Below are positions 16,357 to 25,932 of a stretch of DNA of 64,000 bases, in pieces. Numbering within the stretch: position 1 is the stretch's first letter; each line of letters starts with the position of its first letter. The translations under genes were made by a program, and so were the position numbers. Source of the stretch: CAVSJJ01 sp963771015. Its GTDB lineage: Bacteria > Actinomycetota > Actinomycetes > Actinomycetales > Dermatophilaceae. Where the stretch lies: NCBI GenBank assembly GCA_963771015.1, contig CAVYRN010000006.1, positions 1-64,000 of the forward strand, read 5' to 3'. The notes beneath the pieces were generated by a model. That model was not told the DNA's origin. It searched no databases and saw nothing but the letters and a program-made list of their open reading frames with translations.

Positions 16357-17175
16357 TCACACCCGGGCGGTGTCCTTGCGGAAGCGCCAGACCGCTCCTG
16401 CGACGAAGACGGCACCCCACGCGGCGAGGTTGAGGACCCACCACCAGCTGAACGCGTCGAGAGTTCCGGTCGTGGTCCGGCTGAGCGGCCAGTGGGCGAT
16501 CTGGGACAGCCCGTAGATGGGGGTGAGGGACTGGATCCGGCCCATGATGCTGCCCGTGTCGACCGGCCCCTGGAACAGGCCGCCCAGGAAGCCGAGGACC
16601 GCCATGAACGGGCCAAGGACCTGCATGACGTTCTCGCTCGGAATGAGGTAGCCCATGAACAGCCCGAAGGCCGCGAAGACGAGCGAGCCGACGATGATGA
16701 TCGCCCCGGACTCCAGCCAGGTCTGGGTCGCCATGTGCGCCTTGCCGGAGACGCCCGCGACGACGAAGGTCGCGAGCAGTGCGACGGCGCCGAGGACGAA
16801 TGCCGTCACGACCTTGAGGAGGATGTACGCCAGCGGGTTGAGCGGGGTGAGCCGCAGCTGGCGGCTCCAGCCGCTCGCCCGCTCGACCGAGACCGACGCC
16901 CCGCCGGACGTGGCCGCCATGGCGCTGCCGTAGAGGGCCATGCTCACGGCGATGTAGGCGTTGACGTCGGCGATGACGCCTGCGCCCATCGACTGCTGGT
17001 CGGTGGGGATCGAGCTGCTGACGAGCAGGAACATGACGACGGGGAAGATGAGGGTGAAGATCATCGTCCGCCGGTTGCGCAGGACGCGGCGCAGCTCGAT
17101 GGACGCGATGGTCGGGTTGAGGCCGCCCCAGACCGGAGCAGGGCGGGTGGACAGGTCGATCGTCGGGGTCCTCAT
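16357..17175 (-). CDS. ABC-2 type transporter permease
   Basis: A 272-residue integral membrane protein of the ABC-2 family. After ASIELRRVLRNRRTMIFTLIFP it shows six hydrophobic segments; the loop ASGWSRQLRLTPLNPLAYILLK is the typical intracellular coupling segment. With the ATPase encoded just upstream (4-bp ATGA overlap) it should form a drug, lipid or antimicrobial-peptide exporter. The substrate is unknown. The two-component system downstream in the same direction probably regulates it. Confidence 0.92.
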   Translation of the reverse strand: MRTPTIDLSTRPAPVWGGLNPTIASIELRRVLRNRRTMIFTLIFPVVMFLLVSSSIPTDQQSMGAGVIADVNAYIAVSMALYGSAMAATSGGASVSVERASGWSRQLRLTPLNPLAYILLKVVTAFVLGAVALLATFVVAGVSGKAHMATQTWLESGAIIIVGSLVFAAFGLFMGYLIPSENVMQVLGPFMAVLGFLGGLFQGPVDTGSIMGRIQSLTPIYGLSQIAHWPLSRTTTGTLDAFSWWWVLNLAAWGAVFVAGAVWRFRKDTARV

Positions 17176-18134
17176 CGGGTCATCTCCCTCGTCGCGGTGG
17201 CATCCGGGTTGTGGGCGGCGTCGGGCAGGTCGCGGAGGCCGGGCTCGGGCTCGGCCGCGTCGGAGGTGAGCGCGACGAAGGCGTCCTCGAGGCCTCGGGC
17301 GACGACCTCGAGGTCGCGCGCCGGGGTCGCCGTCAGCAGGTGCCGGGCCACGGCATCGCTGTCGCTCGCCCGGATGATGACCTGGTCGCCACGGGACTCG
17401 GCGTTCTCGACCCCGGCCACACGCCGCAGTGCCGACAGGTCCGCGGCCGGCCACGTCGCGCGGACCGTGCGGCCCGCCCCGAGCGCCTTGATCTCGGCGG
17501 CGGTGCCGTCCGCGACGATCCGGCCCTGACGGACCAGGATGATCCGGTCGGCGTAGGCGTCGGCCTCCTCGAGGTAGTGCGTCGCGAAGAGCACCGTGCG
17601 ACCTTGTTGGGCGTCGGTGCGGATGCTCTCCCAGAAGCTGCGGCGGGTCGCGACGTCCATGCCGCTCGTCGGCTCGTCGAGGATGACGAGCTCGGGGTCA
17701 CTGACGAGGGCCATGGCGAAGCGGAGTCGCTGCTGCTCACCCCCGGAGCACACCATGACCTTGCGGTCGGCGATCTCGGCGATGCCGGCCGCCTCCATGA
17801 CCTCGCCGACCGGCCGCGAGTGCGCGAAGAGGGCCGCCGTGTACCGGACCGTCTCGGCGACCGTGAGGTCCCGCAGCAGACCCCCGGTCTGCATGACGGC
17901 CGCGACGAGGCCGTGCCGGATCGCCCGATGTGGCTCGATGCCGAAGACCGAGACGTCGCCGGTGGTGGGCTCGGACAGGCCGAGGATGATGTCGATGGTC
18001 GAGGTCTTCCCCGCGCCGTTCGGACCCAGAAACGCCACGACCTCACCCTGGGTGACGGTGAGGTCGATGCCTCGGACGGCCTGCACCGGTCCGAAGCTCT
18101 TGGTGAGAGCCCTGAGCTCGATCGCTGTGGTCAT
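17172..18134 (-). CDS. ABC transporter ATP-binding protein
   Basis: A 320-residue ATPase. Walker A is FLGPNGAGKTST, the Q-loop lies in AAVMQTGG, the signature is CSGGEQQRLRFA (the usual first leucine is replaced by cysteine), Walker B is LVILDEPTSGMD, and the H-loop is FATHYLEEAD. The C-terminal 90 residues form the extra domain common in DrrA/NatA-type exporters. ATG 18134 is chosen; a GTG at 18143 would add three residues. The following gap 18135-18438 contains only two palindromic repeats. Confidence 0.94.
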   Translation of the reverse strand: MTTAIELRALTKSFGPVQAVRGIDLTVTQGEVVAFLGPNGAGKTSTIDIILGLSEPTTGDVSVFGIEPHRAIRHGLVAAVMQTGGLLRDLTVAETVRYTAALFAHSRPVGEVMEAAGIAEIADRKVMVCSGGEQQRLRFAMALVSDPELVILDEPTSGMDVATRRSFWESIRTDAQQGRTVLFATHYLEEADAYADRIILVRQGRIVADGTAAEIKALGAGRTVRATWPAADLSALRRVAGVENAESRGDQVIIRASDSDAVARHLLTATPARDLEVVARGLEDAFVALTSDAAEPEPGLRDLPDAAHNPDATATREMTR

Positions 18135-18259
18135 GTCGACCACGGTGCCACCCGCGGGCGGCGCGCCCTCACACGCTCGTCATGACTCGCCCATGACCTT
18201 TGTCAGGGACCCGACAGCCGGGGACCCGGCTCCATCGGCCCATCCGCGCACACCCGGCA

Positions 18260-18305
18260 TTCGAGGTATTCCGGTCCCGTCTGATGGCACCGGATTACCT
18301 CGACC
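18260..18305. repeat. Intergenic palindrome family, pair 2 copy 1
   Basis: TTCGAGGTATTCCGGT (from 18260) pairs with ACCGGATTACCTCGA (to 18303), a 14-bp stem with one T-T mismatch. It lies downstream of glyS and upstream of the ABC operon, preceded by CACACCCGGCA. The 304-bp gap 18135-18438 has no gene. Confidence 0.85.
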
Positions 18306-18323
18306 GGACGCGCACACCCGGCA

Positions 18324-18370
18324 TTCGAGGTATTCCGGTCGCGTCTAGAGGTACCCGAATACCTCGAACC
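18324..18370. repeat. Intergenic palindrome family, pair 2 copy 2
   Basis: Starts 64 bp after copy 1 with the same CACACCCGGCATTCGAGG lead-in. Its right arm reads GAATACCTCGAACC, restoring full pairing with TTCGAGGTATTC, whereas copy 1 has a T-T mismatch; the loop is diverged. Confidence 0.85.
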
Positions 18371-18438
18371 GGGAGGAACCGGGGGGAGAGAAGCCGGGAC
18401 GGAGAGCTGGGGAAGAACCGGGAAGGAGCCTGGCCGCG

Positions 18439-19845
<1,407 letters not shown>

Positions 19846-19942
19846 GTCGCCCAGGGTATCCGGGCGCCCCCGTCCCCTGTGACGGCCACCGGCAGCCGGA
19901 CGCCGAGCCGGTATGCCGCGCCCGTCGGCTAGCCTGTCCGCC

Positions 19943-20230
19943 GTGTCGTCCCCCCTGCGTGCGTCCGTCGAACGGGCCAGCCTGCCCGCCGTCACCCGGC
20001 TCAGCACCCTGCCGCGGTTCGTCCCGTTCGTCGTGGTCCTCGCCCTCGTTGTCGGCGGCATCTGGATCTCCGGCTGGGGCTGGGTGCTGCTCGCCGTCGT
20101 CACGCTCTTCCTCGGGTGGATGCTCTACCTCACCTGGCCCCACCTGAGCTCCCCGGAGAGGCTCTTCCGGGTGGCCGTGCTCGTCATGGCTGTCGCCATG
20201 ACGGTGACCCGGGCCAACCCCCGCCGCTGA
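19943..20230 (+). CDS. Small membrane protein (DUF6703-like)
   Basis: A 95-residue protein with an N-terminal basic segment and two or three hydrophobic helices (about 30-48 FVPFVVVLALVVGGIWISG, 50-65 and 75-90). The short cytoplasmic start VERASLPAVTRLSTLPR and end TRANPRR suggest a small bilayer protein; I believe this matches DUF6703, of unknown function. GTG 19943 is preceded by TAGCCT (19930-19935) with a 7-nt spacer, a clear leaderless promoter divergent from glyS. Confidence 0.8.
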   Translation: MSSPLRASVERASLPAVTRLSTLPRFVPFVVVLALVVGGIWISGWGWVLLAVVTLFLGWMLYLTWPHLSSPERLFRVAVLVMAVAMTVTRANPRR

Positions 20231-20251
20231 CCCCGCCTCCGTGGCGCCGGC

Positions 20252-20288
20252 TTGACACCAGTGACCATTCAAATGAGAATGGTTTTCA
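20252..20288 (+). promoter_or_regulatory. znuA promoter with Zur box
   Basis: TTGACA (20252-20257) as -35, then 17 bp, then GAGAAT (20275-20280) as -10, with ATG at 20288. The 15-bp palindrome TGAGAATGGTTTTCA (20274-20288) covers the -10 and the transcription start and fits the actinobacterial Zur consensus built on TGAAAATxATTTTCA. Repression by the Zur protein encoded at the end of the same operon is the natural inference. Confidence 0.85.
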
Positions 20289-21211
20289 TGTTCGCCAGGA
20301 AGACCCGCGCCCTCGCCGGCGTGGCAGCCGTCGCCGCTCTCACCCTCGCCGGCTGCGGCGGCACCGCCGGCTCGGCCGAGAGCCCGGGGGGGCAGATCGG
20401 GGTCACGGCCGCGTTCTACCCGCTCCAGTACGCCGTCGAACGGGTCGGCGGCGACCACGTGCACGTCACCGGCCTCACCAGGCCGGGTGCCGAGCCGCAC
20501 GAGCTCGAGCTCACGCCCCGACAGGTCGCCGACATGACCAAGTCCACTCTCGTGGTGTACGAGAAGGGCTTCCAGCCCGCCGTCGACGACGCGGTCGCCT
20601 CGGTCGCGAGCGATGCCGGGTTCGATGTATCGGCCGCCGCCCGGCTCACCCTCCAGCTGCCACACGAGAGCGGCGCCCAGTCGACGCTGTCCGTCGACCC
20701 GCACTTCTGGCTCGACCCGACGCGGTATGCCGATGTCGTGTCCGCCCTCGGGGCCGAGCTCGCCGCGAAGGACCCCGCCAACGCCGCGGCATACACGGCC
20801 AACGCCGACACCCTGGTGGCCGAGCTCACCACCCTCGACAAGGAGTTCGAGACCGGGCTGGCGCACTGTGCGAGCACCGACATCGTCACCGGCCACGCGG
20901 CCTTCGGCTATCTCGCCGAGCGCTACGGCCTCAACCAGGCCAGCGTCAGCGGCATCTCCCCCGACATCGAGCCGACCGCGGCGCAGATGAGCTCGATCGT
21001 CTCGCTCATCACGTCCAAGGGCGTCTCGACCGTCTATGCCGAGACCCTCGTCAGCCCCGCGCTCGTCGAGACCATCGCCAAGGAGACCGGCGCGAAGGTG
21101 GCGGTCCTCGACCCCATCGAGGGGATCACCGGCGAGTCCGCGGGAACCGACTACCTTGAGGTCATGCGCGCGAACCTCGCCATCCTCGAGAAGGGGCAGC
21201 GGTGCACATGA
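20288..21211 (+). CDS. znuA: Zinc ABC transporter substrate-binding lipoprotein
   Basis: A 307-residue cluster A-I metal-binding protein. A signal sequence with lipobox LTLAGCG (lipid attachment on the cysteine at about residue 24) is followed by GVTAAFYPLQYAVERVGGD, then metal ligands in TRPGAEPHELELTP, SVDPHFWLDP and TGHAAFGYLAERYGL. The histidine-rich loop of many ZnuA proteins is missing. ATG 20288 fits a leaderless mRNA; ATG 20274 would put the Zur box inside the gene. First gene of znuA-znuC-znuB-zur, overlapping znuC by 4 bp. Confidence 0.95.
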   Translation: MFARKTRALAGVAAVAALTLAGCGGTAGSAESPGGQIGVTAAFYPLQYAVERVGGDHVHVTGLTRPGAEPHELELTPRQVADMTKSTLVVYEKGFQPAVDDAVASVASDAGFDVSAAARLTLQLPHESGAQSTLSVDPHFWLDPTRYADVVSALGAELAAKDPANAAAYTANADTLVAELTTLDKEFETGLAHCASTDIVTGHAAFGYLAERYGLNQASVSGISPDIEPTAAQMSSIVSLITSKGVSTVYAETLVSPALVETIAKETGAKVAVLDPIEGITGESAGTDYLEVMRANLAILEKGQRCT

Positions 21212-22032
21212 CCGATCCCGCGGTCATCTCGCTGCGTCAGGCGTCGTTCGGCTACGGCGACGTCGAGGTCGTCTCGCGCGTCGACGTGGCCGTCCGGCCG
21301 GGCGACATCGTCGCCCTGCTCGGTCCGAACGGCTCGGGCAAGTCGACCCTCGTCAAGGGCATCCTCGGCCTCGACGAGCACCTTGGTGGTGACATCGAGC
21401 TGTTCGGGGTGCCGCGGGACCACTTCCGTGACTTCACCCGGATCGGGTACGTCCCGCAGCGCCACTCGCTCTCGGCCTCGGTCCGGGCCACCGCTGCCGA
21501 GATCGTCGAGGTCGGACGGCTCCCCCACCGCCCGTGGTGGCGGCCGCTGTCCCGCGAGGACCGGCGCATCGTCCAGCAGTCGCTCGAGGTCGTCGGCCTC
21601 GGCGAGCGGGCGGGCGAGGACGTCAGCACCTTCTCCGGCGGCCAGCAGCGGCGGGTCCTCATCGCCCGGGCCCTCGCCTCCCAGCCGGACGTCCTCATCA
21701 TGGACGAGCCCACGGCCGGCGTCGACGCCGGCAGCCAGCGCGTCCTCGTCGACGTTCTCCACCGGCTGGCCGCCCGGGGCACGACCATGGTCATCGTCAC
21801 CCACGAGCTCGAGGCCCTCGAGGACCTCGTCACCCGGGTCGTGTGCCTGAGTGGCGGGCGCGTCGACTTCGACGGCCCGGCAACGGCATACGCCGCTCAC
21901 TGCGGCGTCCACAGCCCGGGCGACGACCACCACCCCAACCTGGCTCCGGAACAACCCGGACCGGGCCACGACACGGGCGTGACGGGCCCGCTGGACGCCC
22001 CCCGCTCCGAGGAGGCGGTCCACCGTGCCTGA
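21208..22032 (+). CDS. znuC: Zinc ABC transporter ATP-binding protein
   Basis: A 274-residue ATPase. Walker A LLGPNGSGKST, Q-loop IGYVPQRHSL, signature FSGGQQRRVLIARAL, Walker B VLIMDEPTAGVD and H-loop VTHELEAL are complete. The last 45 residues form an extension with several histidines (HCGVHSPGDDHHPN, GPGHDTG), unlike the core family. ATG 21208 overlaps the znuA stop (ATGA), and its 3' end overlaps znuB by 8 bp, so the operon is translationally coupled throughout. Confidence 0.95.
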   Translation: MTDPAVISLRQASFGYGDVEVVSRVDVAVRPGDIVALLGPNGSGKSTLVKGILGLDEHLGGDIELFGVPRDHFRDFTRIGYVPQRHSLSASVRATAAEIVEVGRLPHRPWWRPLSREDRRIVQQSLEVVGLGERAGEDVSTFSGGQQRRVLIARALASQPDVLIMDEPTAGVDAGSQRVLVDVLHRLAARGTTMVIVTHELEALEDLVTRVVCLSGGRVDFDGPATAYAAHCGVHSPGDDHHPNLAPEQPGPGHDTGVTGPLDAPRSEEAVHRA

Positions 22033-23077
22033 TGTCCTCGCCCTCGACTTCATGCGCCAGGCCCTCATCGCCGCCCTCCTCGTCGGGATCGCCGCGCCGC
22101 TCGTCGGCGTCTTCCTCGTCCAGCGGCGGCTCTCGCTCATCGGCGACGGGCTGGGCCACGTCTCCCTCGCCGGCGTCGCCATCGGCATCCTCACCGGGTC
22201 CGCGCCGGTCCTCACCGCCCTGGTTCTGGCCGTCCTCGCGGCGGTCGCCATCGAGCTGATCCGGGTGCGGGGAAAGACGAGTGGCGACATCGCCCTCGCC
22301 GTCATGTTCTACGGGGGCATCGCCCTCGGCGTCGTCCTCATCTCGATGTCGACGGCGTCCAGCCCGGCGAACCTCACGGCCTACCTCTTCGGAGCGATCC
22401 TCACGACGAGCACGGCCGACCTGCAGGTCTTCGCCATCCTCGCGGTCGTCGTCCTCGCGGTCACCCTCGCCCTGCGGCCGCGCCTGTTCGCCGTCGCGAA
22501 CGACGAGGAGTACGCCCGGGCGACCGGGATGAAGGTCACCGCGCTCAACCTCACCCTCGCGATCCTCACCGCCGTCACCGTCGTCGTGTCGATGCGGGTC
22601 GTCGGGCTGCTCCTCATCAGCGCCCTCATGATCATCCCGAACGCGACCGCCCAGGTGCTCGCGTCGAGCTTCCGGACCTCGGTCCGCTGGGCGGTTCTCG
22701 TCGGCGTCATCTCCAGCATCGGCGGGGTCGTGGGGTCCTACTACGCGGGCACCCCGTCCGGCGGCAGCATCGTCCTGTTCGCCATCGCCCTGTTCCTCCT
22801 CGCCACCGCCGCCTCGGCAGCGCGGACGCGTCTGGGTGCGGCTCGGCACCGTCGCGCCGAGGCCCACGACCACGAGCACGGCCCGGGCTGCGGGCACCTG
22901 TCCGTGCCCCACGAGGACCACCTCGACTACGTCCACGACGGCCACCGCCACGCGCCCCATGGCGGCCACTGGGACGAGCACGCCGACCCCGGCACCGCGT
23001 CGGGTGCCGCCGGGACCACCTCGACCGCCGCCACCACGCCGGTGGCCCACGGCGACGAGGCGGTGACCCCACGGTGA
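22025..23077 (+). CDS. znuB: Zinc ABC transporter permease with histidine-rich tail
   Basis: A 350-residue ABC-3 family permease. About eight transmembrane segments occupy residues 8-275 (LIAALLVGIAAPLVGVFLV, GDGLGHVSLAGVAIG, and ISALMIIPNATAQVL near the coupling region). After the last helix comes an 80-residue tail with 14 histidines and many acidic residues (HDHEHGPGCGH, HEDHLDYVHDGHRHAPHGGH). Ordinary ZnuB proteins end shortly after the membrane domain, so the tail is an addition that could buffer or sense zinc; that role is inference. It overlaps zur by 4 bp (GTGA). Confidence 0.94.
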   Translation: MPDVLALDFMRQALIAALLVGIAAPLVGVFLVQRRLSLIGDGLGHVSLAGVAIGILTGSAPVLTALVLAVLAAVAIELIRVRGKTSGDIALAVMFYGGIALGVVLISMSTASSPANLTAYLFGAILTTSTADLQVFAILAVVVLAVTLALRPRLFAVANDEEYARATGMKVTALNLTLAILTAVTVVVSMRVVGLLLISALMIIPNATAQVLASSFRTSVRWAVLVGVISSIGGVVGSYYAGTPSGGSIVLFAIALFLLATAASAARTRLGAARHRRAEAHDHEHGPGCGHLSVPHEDHLDYVHDGHRHAPHGGHWDEHADPGTASGAAGTTSTAATTPVAHGDEAVTPR

Positions 23078-23490
23078 GCACCCCACCGCCGGTTCACCAG
23101 GAGCGTCGGGCGACCCGGCAGCGGGCCGCCCTCGCCCAGACGCTGGCCGGGACGCCGGTGTTCCTGTCGGCCCAGGACATCCACGCCCGGCTGCGCGACG
23201 CCGGCACCAGCGTCGGGCTCGCCACGGTCTACCGGAACCTCCAGGCGATGGCGGCCGACCACGAGGTCGACGTGCTGCGCACCGAGGATGGCGAGTGCGT
23301 CTACCGAGCCTGTGGGAGCGACGCCCACCACCACCACCTCGTCTGCCGCGAGTGCGGACGAGCCGTCGAGGTCGCCGAGCGCAGCATCGAGAAGTGGGCC
23401 GAGCGGGTCGCCGCCGAGCACGGGTTCACCGACGTCCGGCATACCCTCGAGATCGACGGGCTCTGCGCCCGGTGCGCCTCGACCCGCTGA
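23074..23490 (+). CDS. zur: Fur-family zinc uptake regulator
   Basis: A 138-residue Fur-family repressor. The winged helix is at residues 13-80 (RATRQRAALAQTLAG, LSAQDIHARLRDAG, VGLATVYRNLQAMA). The dimerisation domain has the regulatory metal ligands HHHHLVCRECGR and the structural zinc cysteines C91, C94, C131 and C134. Position at the end of a zinc uptake operon with a Zur-type box at 20274-20288 makes it the zinc member rather than Fur. A palindromic repeat follows 11 bp after the stop and may terminate the operon. Confidence 0.95.
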   Translation: MSTPPPVHQERRATRQRAALAQTLAGTPVFLSAQDIHARLRDAGTSVGLATVYRNLQAMAADHEVDVLRTEDGECVYRACGSDAHHHHLVCRECGRAVEVAERSIEKWAERVAAEHGFTDVRHTLEIDGLCARCASTR

Positions 23491-23500
23491 CCCTCCCGGG

Positions 23501-23543
23501 TCGAGGTATTCCGGTCCCGTCTGCGGGTCCGGGAATACCTCGA
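23501..23543. repeat. Intergenic palindrome family, single copy between convergent zur and uppS
   Basis: Perfect 12-bp arms TCGAGGTATTCC (23501-23512) and GGAATACCTCGA (23532-23543) around an 18-nt loop. It fills the gap between two convergent genes and could act as a bidirectional terminator. It has the compensated A-T pairs also seen at 18360, where the other copies have a T-T mismatch. Confidence 0.85.
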
Positions 23544-23557
23544 ACGGGCGAGAGCGG

Positions 23558-24334
23558 CTAGCTCGGCGCCGGCGCGTCGACCGCGCCGCCATAGCGACGG
23601 TCCCGCGCCACGTAGGTCTCGACGGCCTGCCAGAGATGCCGACGGTCGAAGTCCGGCCACAGCGTGTCGAGGAAGACCATCTCGGCGTACGCGCTCTGCC
23701 ACAACAGGAAGTTCGAGGTCCGCTGTTCCCCCGAGCTGCGGACGAACAGGTCGACGTCCGGCATGTCCGGCTCGGGGAGGTGGCGCGCCACCGTCCGCTC
23801 GTCGACCGCGCCCGGCTTGAGCCTCCCGCGCGCGACCTCCTCGGCGATCCGGCGGGCTGCGTCGCCGATCTCGGCCCGCCCGCCGTAGTTGACGCAGAAG
23901 TAGAGGGTCAGCCCGGTGTTGTCCTTGGTCAGGTCCTGGGCGGTCTCGAGCTCCTTGATGACCGAGCCCCACAGCCGGGGGCGCCGGCCGACCCAGCGCA
24001 TCCGGACGCCCCACTCGCCCAGCTGGTCGCGCCGCCGTCGGATGACCTCGCGGTTGAAGCCCATGAGGAAGCGCACCTCGTCGGGCGAGCGCTTCCAGTT
24101 CTCCGTCGAGAAGGCGTACGCCGACAGGTGCCCGACCCCGACCTCGATGGCCCCGGCCACGACGTCGAGGAGGGCGGCCTCGCCGGCCTCGTGGCCCCTG
24201 GTCCGGGGCAGGCCGCGGGCGTTGGCCCACCGACCGTTGCCGTCCATGACGATGGCGACGTGGTTGGGGACGCTCCCCGGGGGGAGGACGGGCGGGCGCG
24301 CACCACTGGGGTGCGGGAACGGCGCCGTGGTCAC
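23558..24334 (-). CDS. uppS: Isoprenyl transferase (undecaprenyl diphosphate synthase type)
   Basis: A 258-residue cis-prenyltransferase producing the polyprenyl diphosphate carrier for cell-wall synthesis. HVAIVMDGNGRWANARGL contains the catalytic aspartate; GHEAGEAALLDVV, YAFSTENWKRSPDEV, LYFCVNYGGRAEI and the C-terminal DLFVRSSGEQRTSNFLLWQ are the conserved regions. GTG 24334 overlaps the recO stop by 4 bp. Actinobacteria often carry recO and uppS as a coupled pair, as here; chain length (C50 or C55) cannot be read. Confidence 0.96.
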   Translation of the reverse strand: MTTAPFPHPSGARPPVLPPGSVPNHVAIVMDGNGRWANARGLPRTRGHEAGEAALLDVVAGAIEVGVGHLSAYAFSTENWKRSPDEVRFLMGFNREVIRRRRDQLGEWGVRMRWVGRRPRLWGSVIKELETAQDLTKDNTGLTLYFCVNYGGRAEIGDAARRIAEEVARGRLKPGAVDERTVARHLPEPDMPDVDLFVRSSGEQRTSNFLLWQSAYAEMVFLDTLWPDFDRRHLWQAVETYVARDRRYGGAVDAPAPS

Positions 24335-25056
24335 CGGTCCACCATACGGAGGCTGCGCAGCCCGCGTTCGAGATGCCACTGGAGGAATGCCGTGGCCAGC
24401 CCGCTCGCCTCGCGTCGGTGCCGCGGGTCGGCGGCGTCGGCGACCACCCAGTCGCCGGCGAGCAGCGCGGCGAGCAGGGCCAGCGTCTCCGGCGCGGGGG
24501 CCGCGGAGCCGGGGGGACGGCATACCGGACAGACCGCGCCGCCGGAGGCGACATGGAAGGCCCGGTGCGGTCCCGGCGCCCCGCACCGCGCGCAGTCATG
24601 GAAGCTCGGCGCGTAGCCCGCGATGGCGAGCGCACGCAGCAGGTAGGCGTCGAGGACGAGACCCGGGTCGTGTTCGCCCCCGGCGAGGGAGCGCAGCGCC
24701 CCGGTCACCAGGAGGAACTGCTGGACCGCCGGCTCGCGCTCCTCGGTGAGCCGGTCGCACGTCTCGAGGACGGCCGTGGCGGCGGTCCACGCCGGGTAGT
24801 CGCGGGCGATGGCGTCGCCCCAGGGCTGGATCGTCTCGGCCTGGGTCACCGTGTCGAGGCTGCGTCCCTCGTAGGCCTGGACGTCGATGAGCATCGCCGG
24901 CTCCAGCCGGGCCCCGAACCGGGACTTCGTCCGCCGCACGCCCTTGCCGACGGCCCGGACCTTCCCGAGCCGCCGGGTGAGCATGGTGATGATCCGGTCG
25001 GCCTCACCCAGCTTCTGGGTCCGCAGGACGACCGCCTCGTCACGGTAGAGCGGCAC
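24331..25056 (-). CDS. recO: DNA repair protein RecO
   Basis: A 241-residue recombination mediator that helps RecR load RecA on SSB-coated DNA. The N-terminal OB fold starts PLYRDEAVVLRTQKLGEADR and continues LGKVRAVGKGVRRTKSRFGARLEP. The C-terminal helical domain has a four-cysteine zinc motif (FHDCARCGAPG and AVCPVCRPPG). GTG 25056 lies 6 nt after GACAAT (25063-25068), consistent with a leaderless start. It is divergent from the hypothetical gene at 25156 and coupled to uppS. Confidence 0.95.
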   Translation of the reverse strand: MPLYRDEAVVLRTQKLGEADRIITMLTRRLGKVRAVGKGVRRTKSRFGARLEPAMLIDVQAYEGRSLDTVTQAETIQPWGDAIARDYPAWTAATAVLETCDRLTEEREPAVQQFLLVTGALRSLAGGEHDPGLVLDAYLLRALAIAGYAPSFHDCARCGAPGPHRAFHVASGGAVCPVCRPPGSAAPAPETLALLAALLAGDWVVADAADPRHRREASGLATAFLQWHLERGLRSLRMVDR

Positions 25057-25155
25057 CCCACCATTGTCCGTGCTGTGACCGTCGATGCCGGTATGCCGGG
25101 CCGTGCGGAGGCGGGCGATGCCCCATCCCCGGGCGCGGCGACCTAGGGTGGCACC

Positions 25156-25863
25156 GTGACCTCGCCCGAGTCGTTCTTCGCGCCGCTGCCGGCTCCGCAC
25201 CATCACGAGGCCGACCCGCAGCCGGTCTACCCCGACGTCCCGTGGCAGGTCCCGATGAACGTCGTCGGGGTGCCCATCGCGCTGCGGCTCGGCATGGCCC
25301 AGAGCGCCGACACCCTCGTCGTCCTCAGCCATGCCGTCGTCTTCCCCCGCGGCCTCACCCTGACCGTCGAGAGCTGGGTCCGCCCCGGCACCGAGCTCGC
25401 CGAGGCCGGCCGCTCCTGGGAGGCGCTGCGGCCGCGGTTCGGGGTGCTCCTCGACGACGGGACGAAGGTCGGGCATGACCCCTCGCGGGCCTGGACGCAG
25501 ACCGAGGACCCGGTCGGCCCCGGCGGCGAGGTCGTCCCGGGCCTGATGCAGGTCGACGGCTCCGCTGGGCTGCTGACGACGAGCACGACGTGGTGGCTCT
25601 ACCCGTTCCCCGGCGGACTGACGATGGATGTCGTCGTTGCCTGGCCCGAGCGCGGCATCGCCGAGGCGTTCACCTCGGTCGACCTCGCTCCGATGCACTC
25701 GGCGGCCATGCTCGCCGAGCCGCTGTGGCCGCTGCCCGCGCCGCCGCGGGAGTCCGGATGGGTCACCTTCGGCGCGCCCCTCGGGTCCACCGAACCGGAA
25801 CGAACGGGCGGCCGCGTACCCGGCACCGACCCCGCCGACCCGGGTATCCCCCCCTCCCTCTGA
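25156..25863 (+). CDS. Conserved hypothetical protein
   Basis: A 235-residue soluble protein I do not recognise. It shows a proline-rich start, a beta-rich core (VVGVPIALRLGMAQSADTLVV, FPRGLTLTVESWVRPG, TTSTTWWLYPFPGGLTMDVVVAWPERGI) and a disordered proline-rich end. No signal peptide, membrane helix or catalytic motif is seen. The core could be a beta-sandwich. TAGGGT at 25144-25149 with a 6-nt spacer before GTG 25156 is one of the clearest leaderless promoters in the window. Confidence 0.75.
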   Translation: MTSPESFFAPLPAPHHHEADPQPVYPDVPWQVPMNVVGVPIALRLGMAQSADTLVVLSHAVVFPRGLTLTVESWVRPGTELAEAGRSWEALRPRFGVLLDDGTKVGHDPSRAWTQTEDPVGPGGEVVPGLMQVDGSAGLLTTSTTWWLYPFPGGLTMDVVVAWPERGIAEAFTSVDLAPMHSAAMLAEPLWPLPAPPRESGWVTFGAPLGSTEPERTGGRVPGTDPADPGIPPSL

Positions 25864-25932
25864 CCCCGACCGGGCCTCGGAGCGGACCACCCCGGGGCGT
25901 CACGCCGCAGGCGGGCGACATACGGTGGGCCC

